The notes beneath the pieces were generated by a model. The model worked only from the letters and a program-made list of their open reading frames with translations. It was not told the DNA's origin and searched no databases. From Nitrososphaeraceae archaeon (GTDB taxonomy: Archaea; Thermoproteota; Nitrososphaeria; Nitrososphaerales; Nitrososphaeraceae), in the NCBI GenBank assembly GCA_013114725.1, contig QCWD01000004.1:1-50007 (forward strand): a DNA stretch of 50,007 nucleotides, given 5' to 3'. Shown in pieces: positions 15,616 through 24,327 of this stretch. The position numbers and the translations under genes are program-made. The number at the start of each line of letters is the position of its first letter. Positions within the stretch are counted from its first letter, which is position 1.

Positions 15616-16941
15616 ATGACACTTATTATCCTACTACTTTTAGTAGCCCTATTTGTTATTCCATATCTACTTTTAGTGTTTTCTACTGATGAAAAAGCAT
15701 TAAAAAGAGAAATTAAAATTCAAGATGGCATTGCCAAGTTATCTGAAATCCAATTAATCGCTGTGCCTGCTCTATTGATAGGAGCAAGTATTTTCATGGT
15801 TTGGTATAAAGGACACACGAGTTCTGAAAAAGCCTTTGAAAGTTATGTAGCATATAGTAAAGCCTATTGCGATAGGTTCTGTGATGTTGCAAGCAGAGAG
15901 AATTTAGCTAAACTCACAGTAGACTTGGCTAATGTGAGTCATGAAGTTGCTATCAGAGAATTACATAATATCACAGGAGTTCCATATTTTGGACAGTCAG
16001 AGTTATTTCTAAGTATAGTAAATTTCATCAATACTCCGATTACATTGGCATTTTTCAGTCTTCTATTCTTTGTTTTGAGTGGTTATGGCATGAGATACAA
16101 TAGTAAGGTAATAGATGAGGTTAAAGCTACTGAAAAATTACTTACTTACGACATTTTTAAAGCAAAGAAATTCTGGGCATTATTAATTCTGACCTTTATT
16201 CTTACAGAAATAGCCTTATACACCTTTATTAGTAGCTTTGCCTTGTATTTAGCAGCATTTCTGGTCTCTTTGTACCTTTTCTTTATTACTATTGTTTACA
16301 AATATAATAGAGAATGTACTCAAGCATCAGAAGTTTTAGTAGGAATTTGCTTTACTGCAGGTTTCATTGTACTTAGCATTTATGCAATGGACTTATATAA
16401 TGACTACAAGTACACTATTGAAATCGGTCAACAAATTACTGATTACAAAGTTCAGCACTTGCAACAATTATTTCTAATTCAACAACAAGAATGGAAAACT
16501 ATTGTAGAAACCAATGTAAAACTAACTCCAGAAATCCTGCAAAAATATTCCTGTGTATCTAAGGGCACATTATCTATGAATGAATGTCTGACTGCTTTTG
16601 TAAAAGCAGAAGATGGTAATTACATGAACAGCTTTATTGCGCAATTCTTAATTACCTTAGTGATGTTCTTAATTGAAAGTTTTGCTATCATTTGGGGTGC
16701 AAGAACTGATAAAATCCAAAGATTAACTGAATATGCTCTAACAAGTGTTCAGAAAGAAGCTGCTTTGTTTGAGCAAGACATTAAAGACGACGGAAAATTA
16801 AACCGTTCTAATCAACCACAGGCAAAAATTCAAACTCAACCTCAACCAAAACCACAAACTTATAATGCCGACAAAAGCACTATAATTGTAGATGACGATG
16901 AGGAAGAAAATCCCCCTTTAACAATAGGGAACTCCATTTAG
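15616..16941 (+). CDS. polytopic membrane protein, 441 aa
   Basis: About seven hydrophobic spans: residues 1-22, 45-65, 137-158, 187-207, 209-229, 239-260 and 339-361. The loops between spans 2-3 and 6-7 each carry paired cysteines (YCDRFC; YSC...NEC), which suggests disulfides outside the cytoplasm. The C-terminal 70 residues are a Gln/Pro-rich then acidic (DDDEEE) tail. The size and span number do not match a holin. No family recognised. It lies between DNA polymerase and the helicase genes, an unusual place for a large membrane protein, and could anchor replication or alter the host membrane. Confidence 0.75.
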   Translation: MTLIILLLLVALFVIPYLLLVFSTDEKALKREIKIQDGIAKLSEIQLIAVPALLIGASIFMVWYKGHTSSEKAFESYVAYSKAYCDRFCDVASRENLAKLTVDLANVSHEVAIRELHNITGVPYFGQSELFLSIVNFINTPITLAFFSLLFFVLSGYGMRYNSKVIDEVKATEKLLTYDIFKAKKFWALLILTFILTEIALYTFISSFALYLAAFLVSLYLFFITIVYKYNRECTQASEVLVGICFTAGFIVLSIYAMDLYNDYKYTIEIGQQITDYKVQHLQQLFLIQQQEWKTIVETNVKLTPEILQKYSCVSKGTLSMNECLTAFVKAEDGNYMNSFIAQFLITLVMFLIESFAIIWGARTDKIQRLTEYALTSVQKEAALFEQDIKDDGKLNRSNQPQAKIQTQPQPKPQTYNADKSTIIVDDDEEENPPLTIGNSI

Positions 16942-17008
16942 AAAGAGGTTTTGCAAAGATTGTTTTTGATGCGGTAAAGTTAATAGTAGCTAAGTATAAA
17001 ATCTTACA

Positions 17009-17031
17009 GGGGGAGTCTTTAATGATTCCCC
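17009..17031 (+). promoter_or_regulatory. hairpin covering the ribosome-binding site and start codon of the next gene
   Basis: GGGGGA at 17009-17014 can pair with TTCCCC at 17026-17031 (one G-T pair), leaving an 11-base loop that contains the ATG at 17022. The same G-run is the best Shine-Dalgarno-like sequence here (AGGGGGAG). Pairing would hide it, so translation could be regulated. The stem is only 6 bp and untested. Confidence 0.3.
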
Positions 17032-18248
17032 TTGTAAAAAATTATAAAAACAATCGTGCGAAATTTGTAGATAAATCAGAGTTCCCTAATTTAGATAGGG
17101 AGACAATGCGTATTATAGGAACATTGTTGAATGCAAATAATGTAGAACAACTTATTGATTCTTTTGAAGCATTCCCATTTTCTTTTCCTATTAGAAAGCC
17201 TTACGGATTAAATGATTTATTTTCTATTGAAAAGGCTTTTGTAATTTTAAGAAGCTATAAATTATTGACAGAGAAGGTAAAAACACTACTTAAAGAGAAA
17301 TTTAAATTAACTTTAAAGCAGGATTTATTTTTAAAAAATTTAGAAAATACTTTAAGTACGTTTGATTCTGCCGAAGAATTTGTAAAAAACTTATTAGCAG
17401 AAACTCCCACTTTAAAAACAATTACCTTACCAATGGAAAAATTGTCAAAACTTTGTGATAGAATTAAGAAGTTAGTAATTGAGCAAGAGAAAAGATTTGG
17501 TATTGTGTTCTTTAAGAGGAGGTCTTATGACGCAATTAGAGAACTCTTTATGACTAAATTACTTTCCTATGCAAAAGGTCTAGATAATGCCTATGAACCG
17601 AAAGAAAAGACCTTAATTGCTTATGAAGGTTTAAAAGAACTCGTTGATAAAGGAGAAGAAATTTTAAAAAGTATTGTTCTCAACGAAACACTTTTAGCAG
17701 AATTTCCTCCCAATGATAGTTTTGCTCAAATACGAGATGAATTGTATAGCACAATTAAGACAATTAGAGATTTAAAACAAGAACTAATAAATGAAGAAAA
17801 ACTTTTGTATTCTAACACACCAAATCAAGGAAACTTGTCAAGACTTTCTTTCCTTGAAGTGCATTTAGCTCATGTTGATACAAAAGATTTATTAGAAAGT
17901 GTTCAATCTCCATTGGAGGAAAAAGAAGGAATTAGAAATTATGCTTTTAAATTGTTGACAAATAAAACTTCTCCACGAAAAGTTGTTCTTATCGAAACTC
18001 TAACTGAGAAAATAAAACAAGAAGAAGAGCATAAAAGCAAAATAGAGGAGAAGATAAAAGAAATAGATCATACAAAAAGCGAGACAAACAGGCAGAGAAT
18101 TGTTAAAAAATTAGAATTAGAAAATGAGAATTTCAAACAAAATATTTCAGCTTTACGTGATTTTCTAAGCAGCAGTTTAGGATTAACAGTAAATAAAAAA
18201 GCTCAAAATCATGTTAATAGAATTAAAAACAATAATAGAGATAATTAA
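17022..18248 (+). CDS. hypothetical helical protein, 408 aa
   Basis: Follows the largest gap in the replication region (80 bases). Mostly helical and charged, with a clear coiled coil at about residues 320-385 (EKIKQEEEHKSKIEEKIKE). No nucleotide-binding or catalytic motif is visible. It overlaps the next gene by 38 nt and lies two genes before the DnaB-type helicase, so a role in replication or in organising DNA is plausible but not shown. Confidence 0.7.
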   Translation: MIPLVKNYKNNRAKFVDKSEFPNLDRETMRIIGTLLNANNVEQLIDSFEAFPFSFPIRKPYGLNDLFSIEKAFVILRSYKLLTEKVKTLLKEKFKLTLKQDLFLKNLENTLSTFDSAEEFVKNLLAETPTLKTITLPMEKLSKLCDRIKKLVIEQEKRFGIVFFKRRSYDAIRELFMTKLLSYAKGLDNAYEPKEKTLIAYEGLKELVDKGEEILKSIVLNETLLAEFPPNDSFAQIRDELYSTIKTIRDLKQELINEEKLLYSNTPNQGNLSRLSFLEVHLAHVDTKDLLESVQSPLEEKEGIRNYAFKLLTNKTSPRKVVLIETLTEKIKQEEEHKSKIEEKIKEIDHTKSETNRQRIVKKLELENENFKQNISALRDFLSSSLGLTVNKKAQNHVNRIKNNNRDN

Positions 18249-18678
18249 AAATAACGTGGTAGCTCAGGAGGTTGCTTTTAACACTTTAAAAGCCTTAGGA
18301 TTAATAGATGAAAATTCAAAATTCTGTCAAAATAATGTAGATGAAATTGAAAATTTTGAAAGTTTCTTTGAATTATTCTTTAATTTGTGGAACAATCTAC
18401 CTAATGAATTATCTATTGGAAAAGGCAATAGAGAAAATGCTAAAAATAAATTAAAACAGTACTTACAACATACAGGGCATACACATAAGCAAATTATTGA
18501 AGCCACTAAATCATACATAGAAGACTGTATTTATTATAAGCGCATTGCCAAATTTCCACAATATTTTATATTACCACAATATAAAAAATTTAATAATTTA
18601 ATTACAGATAGTGATTTATATAGCAGTGTAACTAACCCAAAAGAAAATTTAGGAGATATTTTCACTGTGCATGTTTAA
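18211..18678 (+). CDS. helical protein before the helicase, possible loader or helicase N-domain partner, 155 aa
   Basis: The region NKLKQYLQHTGHTHKQIIEATKSYIEDCIYYK (about residues 82-113), then PQYFILPQYK, has the flavour of the small helical domains found in phage primosome and helicase-loader proteins. It ends 8 bases inside the DnaB-type helicase gene, which itself lacks an N-terminal domain. Function as loader or accessory is inferred from this pairing. Confidence 0.55.
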   Translation: MLIELKTIIEIIKNNVVAQEVAFNTLKALGLIDENSKFCQNNVDEIENFESFFELFFNLWNNLPNELSIGKGNRENAKNKLKQYLQHTGHTHKQIIEATKSYIEDCIYYKRIAKFPQYFILPQYKKFNNLITDSDLYSSVTNPKENLGDIFTVHV

Positions 18679-19711
18679 AGACCGTTTAAATCACTACAAA
18701 GTGAATAAGGTACGGAGGGAGCAAGGATTAAACAATTGTTTATCTTTTGCTCCTTTTCTGCCTCGATTAGCCAAAATAGTCCCCGGATTAATTAAAGGAA
18801 CTTATTACGCAATAACAAGTTATACCAATGTAGGTAAAACTCCTTTTGCTAAGTTCCTTTTTGTATTAATCCCCTTATTTTGGGCAAGTAAGGGAATGAA
18901 AATTAAAATATTTTATTTCTGTTTAGAAGAGAGTAAAGAGCAATTCTATGACAGCATGATTACAGCAAAGCTATACAGAGATAAAAAGAAGGACTTTAAT
19001 ACAATGCAATTAAATTCCATGTTTGAAAATGGAAATATTGATGAGGAAACTTTAAAGGACATTGAGAATTTTGAAACTTACTTTGAATGGTTTGATAAAC
19101 ACGTTGAAATAATTACTCATATAAGTAATCCAACAGGCATATATAAATATGTAAAAGAGTACGCACAGAAAAATGGAAAATTCTTTTATAAAGGAAATGA
19201 AGTTCTTGATGGGGGTGATACTTATGTGCCTAATGATCCAGATGAATATGTAATTGTTTTAACTGACCACATCAATTTGTTAGATACGGAAAGTGGTGCA
19301 CCAACTCTTGCAGAAGCAATGCACCGTTTAAGTACTAAATACTGCTTAGACCGAATGATAAATGCGTATCAGTATATTGTGTGCAATGTGCATCAACAAT
19401 CAACTGAAGGAGAAAATGCAGATTATAACAAATTTAACCAAAACCGCTGTAGTATTACTACTTTGGGAGACAACAAAAGAATTAGTAGGGATTATCAAGT
19501 ATTATTTGCTTTGGACGCACCTCATAAATACAACATTACTAATGACAGAGGCTATGATGTAGCTCTTTGTGGAGGATTATTTTATAGAGGTTTAACAGTT
19601 CTTAAAAATAGATTTGGTCCTGCAAATGTGCATGTAGGAGTACAAATAGTTCCTCATGGCTGTATGTTTTTTGAAGTAGAGAAGAATGGCAAAGTAAATA
19701 AAACATGTTAA
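18671..19711 (+). CDS. dnaB: DnaB-type (SF4) replicative helicase, 346 aa
   Basis: The RecA-like core is clear: Walker A variant SYTNVGKTPFAK at about residues 50-61, IFYFCLEES (the motif 1a Glu region), Walker B as YVIVLTDHINLLD, then a VHQQS block matching motif H3 and an ISRDYQV region near the C-terminal motif. It would hydrolyse NTP to unwind DNA at the fork. At 346 residues it contains only the motor domain; the DnaB N-terminal domain is absent and may be replaced by the adjacent 155-residue protein. The nearby primase and polymerase complete a replisome. Confidence 0.8.
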   Translation: MFKDRLNHYKVNKVRREQGLNNCLSFAPFLPRLAKIVPGLIKGTYYAITSYTNVGKTPFAKFLFVLIPLFWASKGMKIKIFYFCLEESKEQFYDSMITAKLYRDKKKDFNTMQLNSMFENGNIDEETLKDIENFETYFEWFDKHVEIITHISNPTGIYKYVKEYAQKNGKFFYKGNEVLDGGDTYVPNDPDEYVIVLTDHINLLDTESGAPTLAEAMHRLSTKYCLDRMINAYQYIVCNVHQQSTEGENADYNKFNQNRCSITTLGDNKRISRDYQVLFALDAPHKYNITNDRGYDVALCGGLFYRGLTVLKNRFGPANVHVGVQIVPHGCMFFEVEKNGKVNKTC

Positions 19712-20100
19712 CAGAAAGTAATTTAGCCGAAGATATAGCTTTGGCTGCTGCAGCAACAACTCACAATCAATTTGTAGTAACGCAGCAAAAAACAAAAGAT
19801 TCAGTATTATCCCAACAACCCGTGAGTTATTTTACACAAGTTTGTTTTGACAAGATCACTGATGAATTATTGAAAAATATGGATAAATACATCACTAAAT
19901 CAGGAAAAATAGATGAAGATGGTGTCATTGAGTACACAAGGAATGCCACTTCTATTTTTTGGGTTACTTGGATTACATTAGTAAAAGTAAAAAGAGGTTT
20001 CACTACTAAGGCTTTTAAAGAACCAACGAAACCAAAAACTGAAAGTACACCCCCAAATACAAATCTTCACGAACTAAAAAACAGATTCTTTAAAAAATGA
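19705..20100 (+). CDS. hypothetical protein, 131 aa
   Basis: Overlaps the helicase gene by 7 nt and the Sak4-like gene by 4 nt. The central part (about residues 45-95) is a folded-looking helical segment with aromatic residues; the C-terminus is Lys/Pro/Thr-rich and ends in a basic HELKNRFFKK. Likely a replication accessory by position; not recognised. Confidence 0.65.
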   Translation: MLTESNLAEDIALAAAATTHNQFVVTQQKTKDSVLSQQPVSYFTQVCFDKITDELLKNMDKYITKSGKIDEDGVIEYTRNATSIFWVTWITLVKVKRGFTTKAFKEPTKPKTESTPPNTNLHELKNRFFKK

Positions 20101-20822
20101 ACATAGAAATTAAATCTATTGTAGTAGACACACTTAATACTATCCAAGACAATCAGTATACAGAAGATGCAAAATCTGTAATACAGCAATCTACTTGGAA
20201 AGATTATGGCATAGATTTAAATGGCTTTATTAACTTTTTAGTTAAGAGCGGGTTTGAATTAGTGTTTATTATTGGCGAACCGGGAACAGGCAAATCTTTT
20301 GGTATGAAAACTCTCAAACCAAAGGAATTTATTTGGTTTAATACAGACCATAAAAACAGTTCTTGGCAAATAACCAAAGAATTTTATGAGGCTTATGGAA
20401 CAAGAACTGATCCAAAAGATTTCATGAGATTACCTACAACTTATAAAGAAATTACATCAACTATTACAGCACTTGCAAAAGGAGTTGACACAAAAGAAGG
20501 CAAAATTAAATTGTCTAATAGTCCTGTAGCCTTTCTATTAGGACACCCAGAAGAATATAGAGTCAATGAGCAAGTTAAAAGAAGATTACGTACACTAGGA
20601 AAACTATCTTCTAAGTTAGGATTAGAGGGGAAAAGTTTATACACTTTTTATACCCAAGTAGTTACTAACTTTAAAGGTGTTTCAGAATTTCTGTTGACAA
20701 CACAAAACTCAGGTTTTGATACGGCACGTACTCCAGAAGGATTATTCCCGCCTTCTATTAAAAATGATTTTCAATTTATTCTTAATTCAATCCAAACTCG
20801 TAACCAAAATCCCTTTTCTTAA
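20097..20822 (+). CDS. Sak4-like RecA-fold ATPase, 241 aa
   Basis: Walker A at residues 60-67 is GEPGTGKS, in a hydrophobic strand (LVFIIG). The rest fits the AAA_24/Sak4 class found beside phage replication genes: PKEFIWFNTDHKN, a Walker B-like PVAFLLG, and a later FLLTTQNSG block. Sak4 proteins bind single-stranded DNA and promote annealing or recombination. Next to it is a possible single-strand binding protein and, further on, two nucleases, so these genes form a recombination-dependent replication set. Confidence 0.7.
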   Translation: MNIEIKSIVVDTLNTIQDNQYTEDAKSVIQQSTWKDYGIDLNGFINFLVKSGFELVFIIGEPGTGKSFGMKTLKPKEFIWFNTDHKNSSWQITKEFYEAYGTRTDPKDFMRLPTTYKEITSTITALAKGVDTKEGKIKLSNSPVAFLLGHPEEYRVNEQVKRRLRTLGKLSSKLGLEGKSLYTFYTQVVTNFKGVSEFLLTTQNSGFDTARTPEGLFPPSIKNDFQFILNSIQTRNQNPFS

Positions 20823-20824
20823 TC

Positions 20825-21589
20825 ATGGCAAATTTAACAGGTACAGAAAAAGTAACCGAAATCTTTAACACTCGCACCATTATAACAGGTGTAGCAAAAG
20901 CAACTCCAATTGCTTGTAATCCCTCATCAGAAAAATTAGCTGAACTAACCAACGGCAGGGTTAAAAGAAATGAATTACCCACAGACAAAGATTATAGAAT
21001 GCTTGAAATCTGGTTTGAAGTAGGATTTGATGTAGAGGAAGATAAACTTATTCAAAATCCCGACACCGTTGCTGGCATGGAAGAATATGTAAAGATTTCT
21101 ATCTTTTTAAGAAATGAAGACCACGAAACTCAAAATGGGGCATGGTATGTTGATAGTAAAACTTGTGAAACTTCTTATGTAAAAACAGGAGAAAAAGCAC
21201 CTATGGGGTATAAATTAGCAAAGAAAGGACAAGTAGAATTATATAACTTTCTTGCTGATTGGCTAAACATAATTGAAATTGACTTTGAAACTCCATTCGC
21301 CGAATTGATGAGAGGAAATGTTGCAGAGATTAATGATGTCATTGAACAAAACTTGAATGCCTCTACAACAAAGCAAGTTACTTTGATGTTGGCTGCAAAA
21401 TTAGGAGCTGGTGGTACGTATCAAGATGTTTACAAAAAAATCAAACGTCCAAACCAAAGTAATACTTTCTTTGCTTCAAAAGTAAAACAAGATTCTTTCT
21501 TCATGAATGACCATGCAATCTCGGAAGAATTGCAATTTTACAAAGAATCATTTGATATTATAGAAACTCCTAATGCAAATCCTTGGTAA
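20825..21589 (+). CDS. probable replication protein, possible ssDNA-binding protein, 254 aa
   Basis: Acidic, with an OB-like beta-rich centre (residues 55-135: a WFEVGFDV strand, the ISIFLRNED strand and a YVKTGEKAP loop) and a helical C-terminal half. It sits between a Sak4-like ATPase and the primase, where phages of this type often encode a single-strand binding protein. No decisive motif is visible, so the function is a positional inference. Confidence 0.5.
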   Translation: MANLTGTEKVTEIFNTRTIITGVAKATPIACNPSSEKLAELTNGRVKRNELPTDKDYRMLEIWFEVGFDVEEDKLIQNPDTVAGMEEYVKISIFLRNEDHETQNGAWYVDSKTCETSYVKTGEKAPMGYKLAKKGQVELYNFLADWLNIIEIDFETPFAELMRGNVAEINDVIEQNLNASTTKQVTLMLAAKLGAGGTYQDVYKKIKRPNQSNTFFASKVKQDSFFMNDHAISEELQFYKESFDIIETPNANPW

Positions 21590-22496
21590 AAAGAAATTTT
21601 TTTCCATAGTTGAGCAGTCTCAAATTCTAAGCAATTTAGGGTTTGAGATTGCCTTTTCCTCTTACATAAAAAATCCATTAAGAGAAGACACAAAACCAAA
21701 TTGTAGATTAGTTTTAGAAGGAAATAAAATAATCTTCATAGACTACGGCTCAAATATTTATGGTGATTGTGTTTCTCTATACAGAAAATGGAAGAGTGTA
21801 AGTAGGCAAAAGGCAATAGAAGATCTTAACAAAATATTAGAAAATTCAGAAATCCCTGTCCCAGAAATAATAGAAACAAAAGAAAAGAATAATATTCCTG
21901 TAAATATTCAATATAATAGTTCCAAAGAAAAGGATTTATACTCTTATTTCTATGACTATTTTATTACGTATGAAACTTTACAGCAATATAAAGTTTTAGT
22001 TGGAATATTAGTTTTAGTAAAACAAAAAATTATAGAAACTTTTAGGCATACAGAAAAAGAACCTTGCTTTTTATATTTGACTTCTGAGGGAATTAAGATG
22101 TATCGTCCAAATAGTGTTAAAAAATGGAGAACAACTTCTTCTTTTATTCAAGGAATAGAACAATTAGACAAAAGAAGAAGTTATGATTTCATCATTATTA
22201 CTAAATCTTTAAAAGATGTAATGGTTCTTCATGAATTGGGATTTCCTGCAATTTCCTGTGGGTCAGAAACTACCAAAGTAAATATAGATTATTTAAATAG
22301 AATTTTTAAATGTGAGGAATTTATCATTCTTTATGACAATGATAAGGCTGGCATAAAAGCAGCACAAGAATTTACAGAACAAAGGCATATTTTTATTCCT
22401 GCGGAAACGGGAAAAAAAGATATTTCTGATTACATAAAAGAATTTGGTATTGACAATTCTAAAATCCTAATAAATAATTTATTATGCGCACATTAA
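21573..22496 (+). CDS. DnaG-type primase with TOPRIM domain, 307 aa
   Basis: The N-terminal domain resembles the CHC2 primase domain (NPLREDTKPN, then FIDYGSNIYGDCVSLY) but lacks the zinc-binding Cys/His set. The TOPRIM domain spans about residues 200-290: IIITKSLKDVMVL (210-215 is TKSLKD, where the usual motif is E-G-x-x-D), ISCGSET, then ILYDNDKAG with D255 and D257. The catalytic Glu position is Lys211, while the metal-binding Asp pair is kept. I remember TKSxKD forms from other phage primases, so the enzyme may still work. It would lay RNA primers for the DnaB/PolA replisome. Confidence 0.75.
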   Translation: MQILGKKKFFSIVEQSQILSNLGFEIAFSSYIKNPLREDTKPNCRLVLEGNKIIFIDYGSNIYGDCVSLYRKWKSVSRQKAIEDLNKILENSEIPVPEIIETKEKNNIPVNIQYNSSKEKDLYSYFYDYFITYETLQQYKVLVGILVLVKQKIIETFRHTEKEPCFLYLTSEGIKMYRPNSVKKWRTTSSFIQGIEQLDKRRSYDFIIITKSLKDVMVLHELGFPAISCGSETTKVNIDYLNRIFKCEEFIILYDNDKAGIKAAQEFTEQRHIFIPAETGKKDISDYIKEFGIDNSKILINNLLCAH

Positions 22497-22816
22497 AAAT
22501 TCCATTATTTACCAATTACTTCTTAGGTATACGAGAAGAAGATGGAAAAAGGCTATTGAAAATTTATGAAAACTTCTGTATGAAACAACCGGGAACTTGG
22601 TTTGATGTGGATTTAAAAGGTTTTAATCTCCGTTATATATACAGCATTTCCCAATCTTGGATAGAGCCGTATGCCATAGAAACTCCTATTACCTTTATCA
22701 CAGATTTAAAAATACATGTAATAGTAGACAAAGGAAAAAAACCTAAATTCAAACTAATATTTAAAAACTCGAATGTTCCAGTAGAAAAGGAATATGAGAT
22801 AAAATTATATGATTAA
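22484..22816 (+). CDS. hypothetical protein, 110 aa
   Basis: Overlaps the primase gene by 13 nt and the nuclease gene by 8 nt. Beta-rich, aromatic, with no membrane segment or catalytic motif. Small proteins at this position in phages are often nuclease partners, but nothing in the sequence shows that. Confidence 0.65.
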   Translation: MRTLKIPLFTNYFLGIREEDGKRLLKIYENFCMKQPGTWFDVDLKGFNLRYIYSISQSWIEPYAIETPITFITDLKIHVIVDKGKKPKFKLIFKNSNVPVEKEYEIKLYD

Positions 22817-23261
22817 TGTAAGAACCAAAGGTCACAACTTAGAAAGAGAAGATGTAAAGATATTAAAAGAATTTTTCCCCAATGCCATGACTACTCGTAA
22901 CGGTTCAACTTATATGGATAATTGTGGCATTGATATTATGAACATACCAATAGCTTGGCAATGTAAGAATGGTTACACAAAAGGAATTAATTATCAAACT
23001 TTAATAGATAATATACAAGAATTACAAAAACAAAAGCTAAATACTGAATTGCCTGTTATTATTCATCATAAAAAGGGAAGAAAAAGGGAAGATAATTTTA
23101 TTGTAATGTATTTAGAAGAATTTTTAAAGGTCTTTAAGCCGAAAGAATTGAAACTAACATTACATAAAAATCTTGTCAAAATTGAATACTTTACCTTCAT
23201 TGAGCGATGCCTTAGACCAAAATATCGCAACACCGCAACAAAGCGAACAAAATTATCGTAG
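22809..23261 (+). CDS. PD-(D/E)XK-type nuclease, Holliday-junction-resolvase-like, 150 aa
   Basis: The N-terminal half reads as a small restriction-endonuclease fold: KGHNLEREDVKILKE, a TTRNGSTYMD strand, then GIDIMN (Asp) and IAWQCKNG (Q-x-K in place of E-x-K). This spacing is that of archaeal-type and phage resolvases (Hjc-like). The last 30 residues are basic and overlap the start of the next nuclease gene by 89 nt, so the C-terminus is partly constrained by another frame. It probably resolves branched DNA before packaging. Confidence 0.6.
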   Translation: MINVRTKGHNLEREDVKILKEFFPNAMTTRNGSTYMDNCGIDIMNIPIAWQCKNGYTKGINYQTLIDNIQELQKQKLNTELPVIIHHKKGRKREDNFIVMYLEEFLKVFKPKELKLTLHKNLVKIEYFTFIERCLRPKYRNTATKRTKLS

Positions 23262-24327
23262 CGCACCGGGAATTTCCCAAAGTGAATTAAAAAACTTACA
23301 GTATGACCCCAACAAATTCTTTAACAAGGAATGTGATAAAAGTAGAAAAGAACACTTTGTATTAGGCTCTCTTGTAGATTGCTTACTTACAACACCTGAT
23401 AAATTTGAAGATTTGTTTTTCTTCATTGAAGAAGAGAAAATACCTACACAAAAACTGATGAAAATGGCTGAAATATTCATAGAACAAGGTATGGATATTA
23501 CACTTGAAAATTTAGAAGTAGTAAGAACTCATGCAGGATACAACCCAACATGGGGAATTGCAGCAGTAGAGAAGTGGTTTAACTCAAGTGCAAGGGAATA
23601 TGTAGAATTATCTTTACTTAATCCCGATAAAACACTTGCTACTTTTAAACAAAAAGAAATAGCTGAAAAAATTGTTGAAAGTTTTAAAACAAACGAATTT
23701 ACTAAATTGCATTTTGAAGAAAGAGAAAACATACTAAGGTTTTATCAAGTAGAAATATATTATAACGCCTTAGTAAAGAATCCTATAACTAATAGAACAG
23801 AAGAAGTAGCTTGTAAGGGAATGTTAGATATGGTTGAAGTAGATATTTTAAATAAAACTATCCTTCCCATCGATATTAAGACCACAGGAAAGCCAACAAG
23901 ACTATTTGGAGAAAGTCAAAAGAAATATAGGTATGATATACAAGCAGCTTCTTATACCTACGGATTACAAAAATTAATAGCTGGAGAAGCTGAATCAACT
24001 TTAAAATTAGATTTGAAAGAGTATACTATTTTACCCTTTCTTTTCTTAGTAGAAACAACAATAGAAGAAAATATTGGAACTCCCTTACCTTATAAAATGT
24101 CCGAAGCTGATATGCTCTGCGGCTATTATGGTACAAACAGTTTTCCAAAAAATGTGCCCGCTATATATTCTAATGGTGTAATGTTACAAATACCAGCATC
24201 ACCGGGTTGGTTCACCTTATTAGAACAATATTTATGGCATAGAGAAACAGAAGTCTTTAACTATACACCAAAAGAATGGTATCAATTAAAACAACATGGG
24301 GCAATCATTTCCTCAATTTGGAACTAG
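23173..24327 (+). CDS. PD-(D/E)XK exonuclease, RecE/Cas4-like, 384 aa
   Basis: ISQSELKNLQYDPNKFF near the N-terminus and LGSLVDCLL match the opening of RecE/exonuclease VIII-type nucleases; ACKGMLDMVEVD followed by ILPIDIKTT gives the D...DxK active site, and YRYDIQAASYTYGL is the conserved QxxxY helix. No ATG precedes the conserved region, so TTG 23173 is the best start. With the Sak4-like protein it would make a strand-resecting and annealing pair. It overlaps the resolvase gene by 89 nt. Confidence 0.8.
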   Translation: MSKLNTLPSLSDALDQNIATPQQSEQNYRSAPGISQSELKNLQYDPNKFFNKECDKSRKEHFVLGSLVDCLLTTPDKFEDLFFFIEEEKIPTQKLMKMAEIFIEQGMDITLENLEVVRTHAGYNPTWGIAAVEKWFNSSAREYVELSLLNPDKTLATFKQKEIAEKIVESFKTNEFTKLHFEERENILRFYQVEIYYNALVKNPITNRTEEVACKGMLDMVEVDILNKTILPIDIKTTGKPTRLFGESQKKYRYDIQAASYTYGLQKLIAGEAESTLKLDLKEYTILPFLFLVETTIEENIGTPLPYKMSEADMLCGYYGTNSFPKNVPAIYSNGVMLQIPASPGWFTLLEQYLWHRETEVFNYTPKEWYQLKQHGAIISSIWN

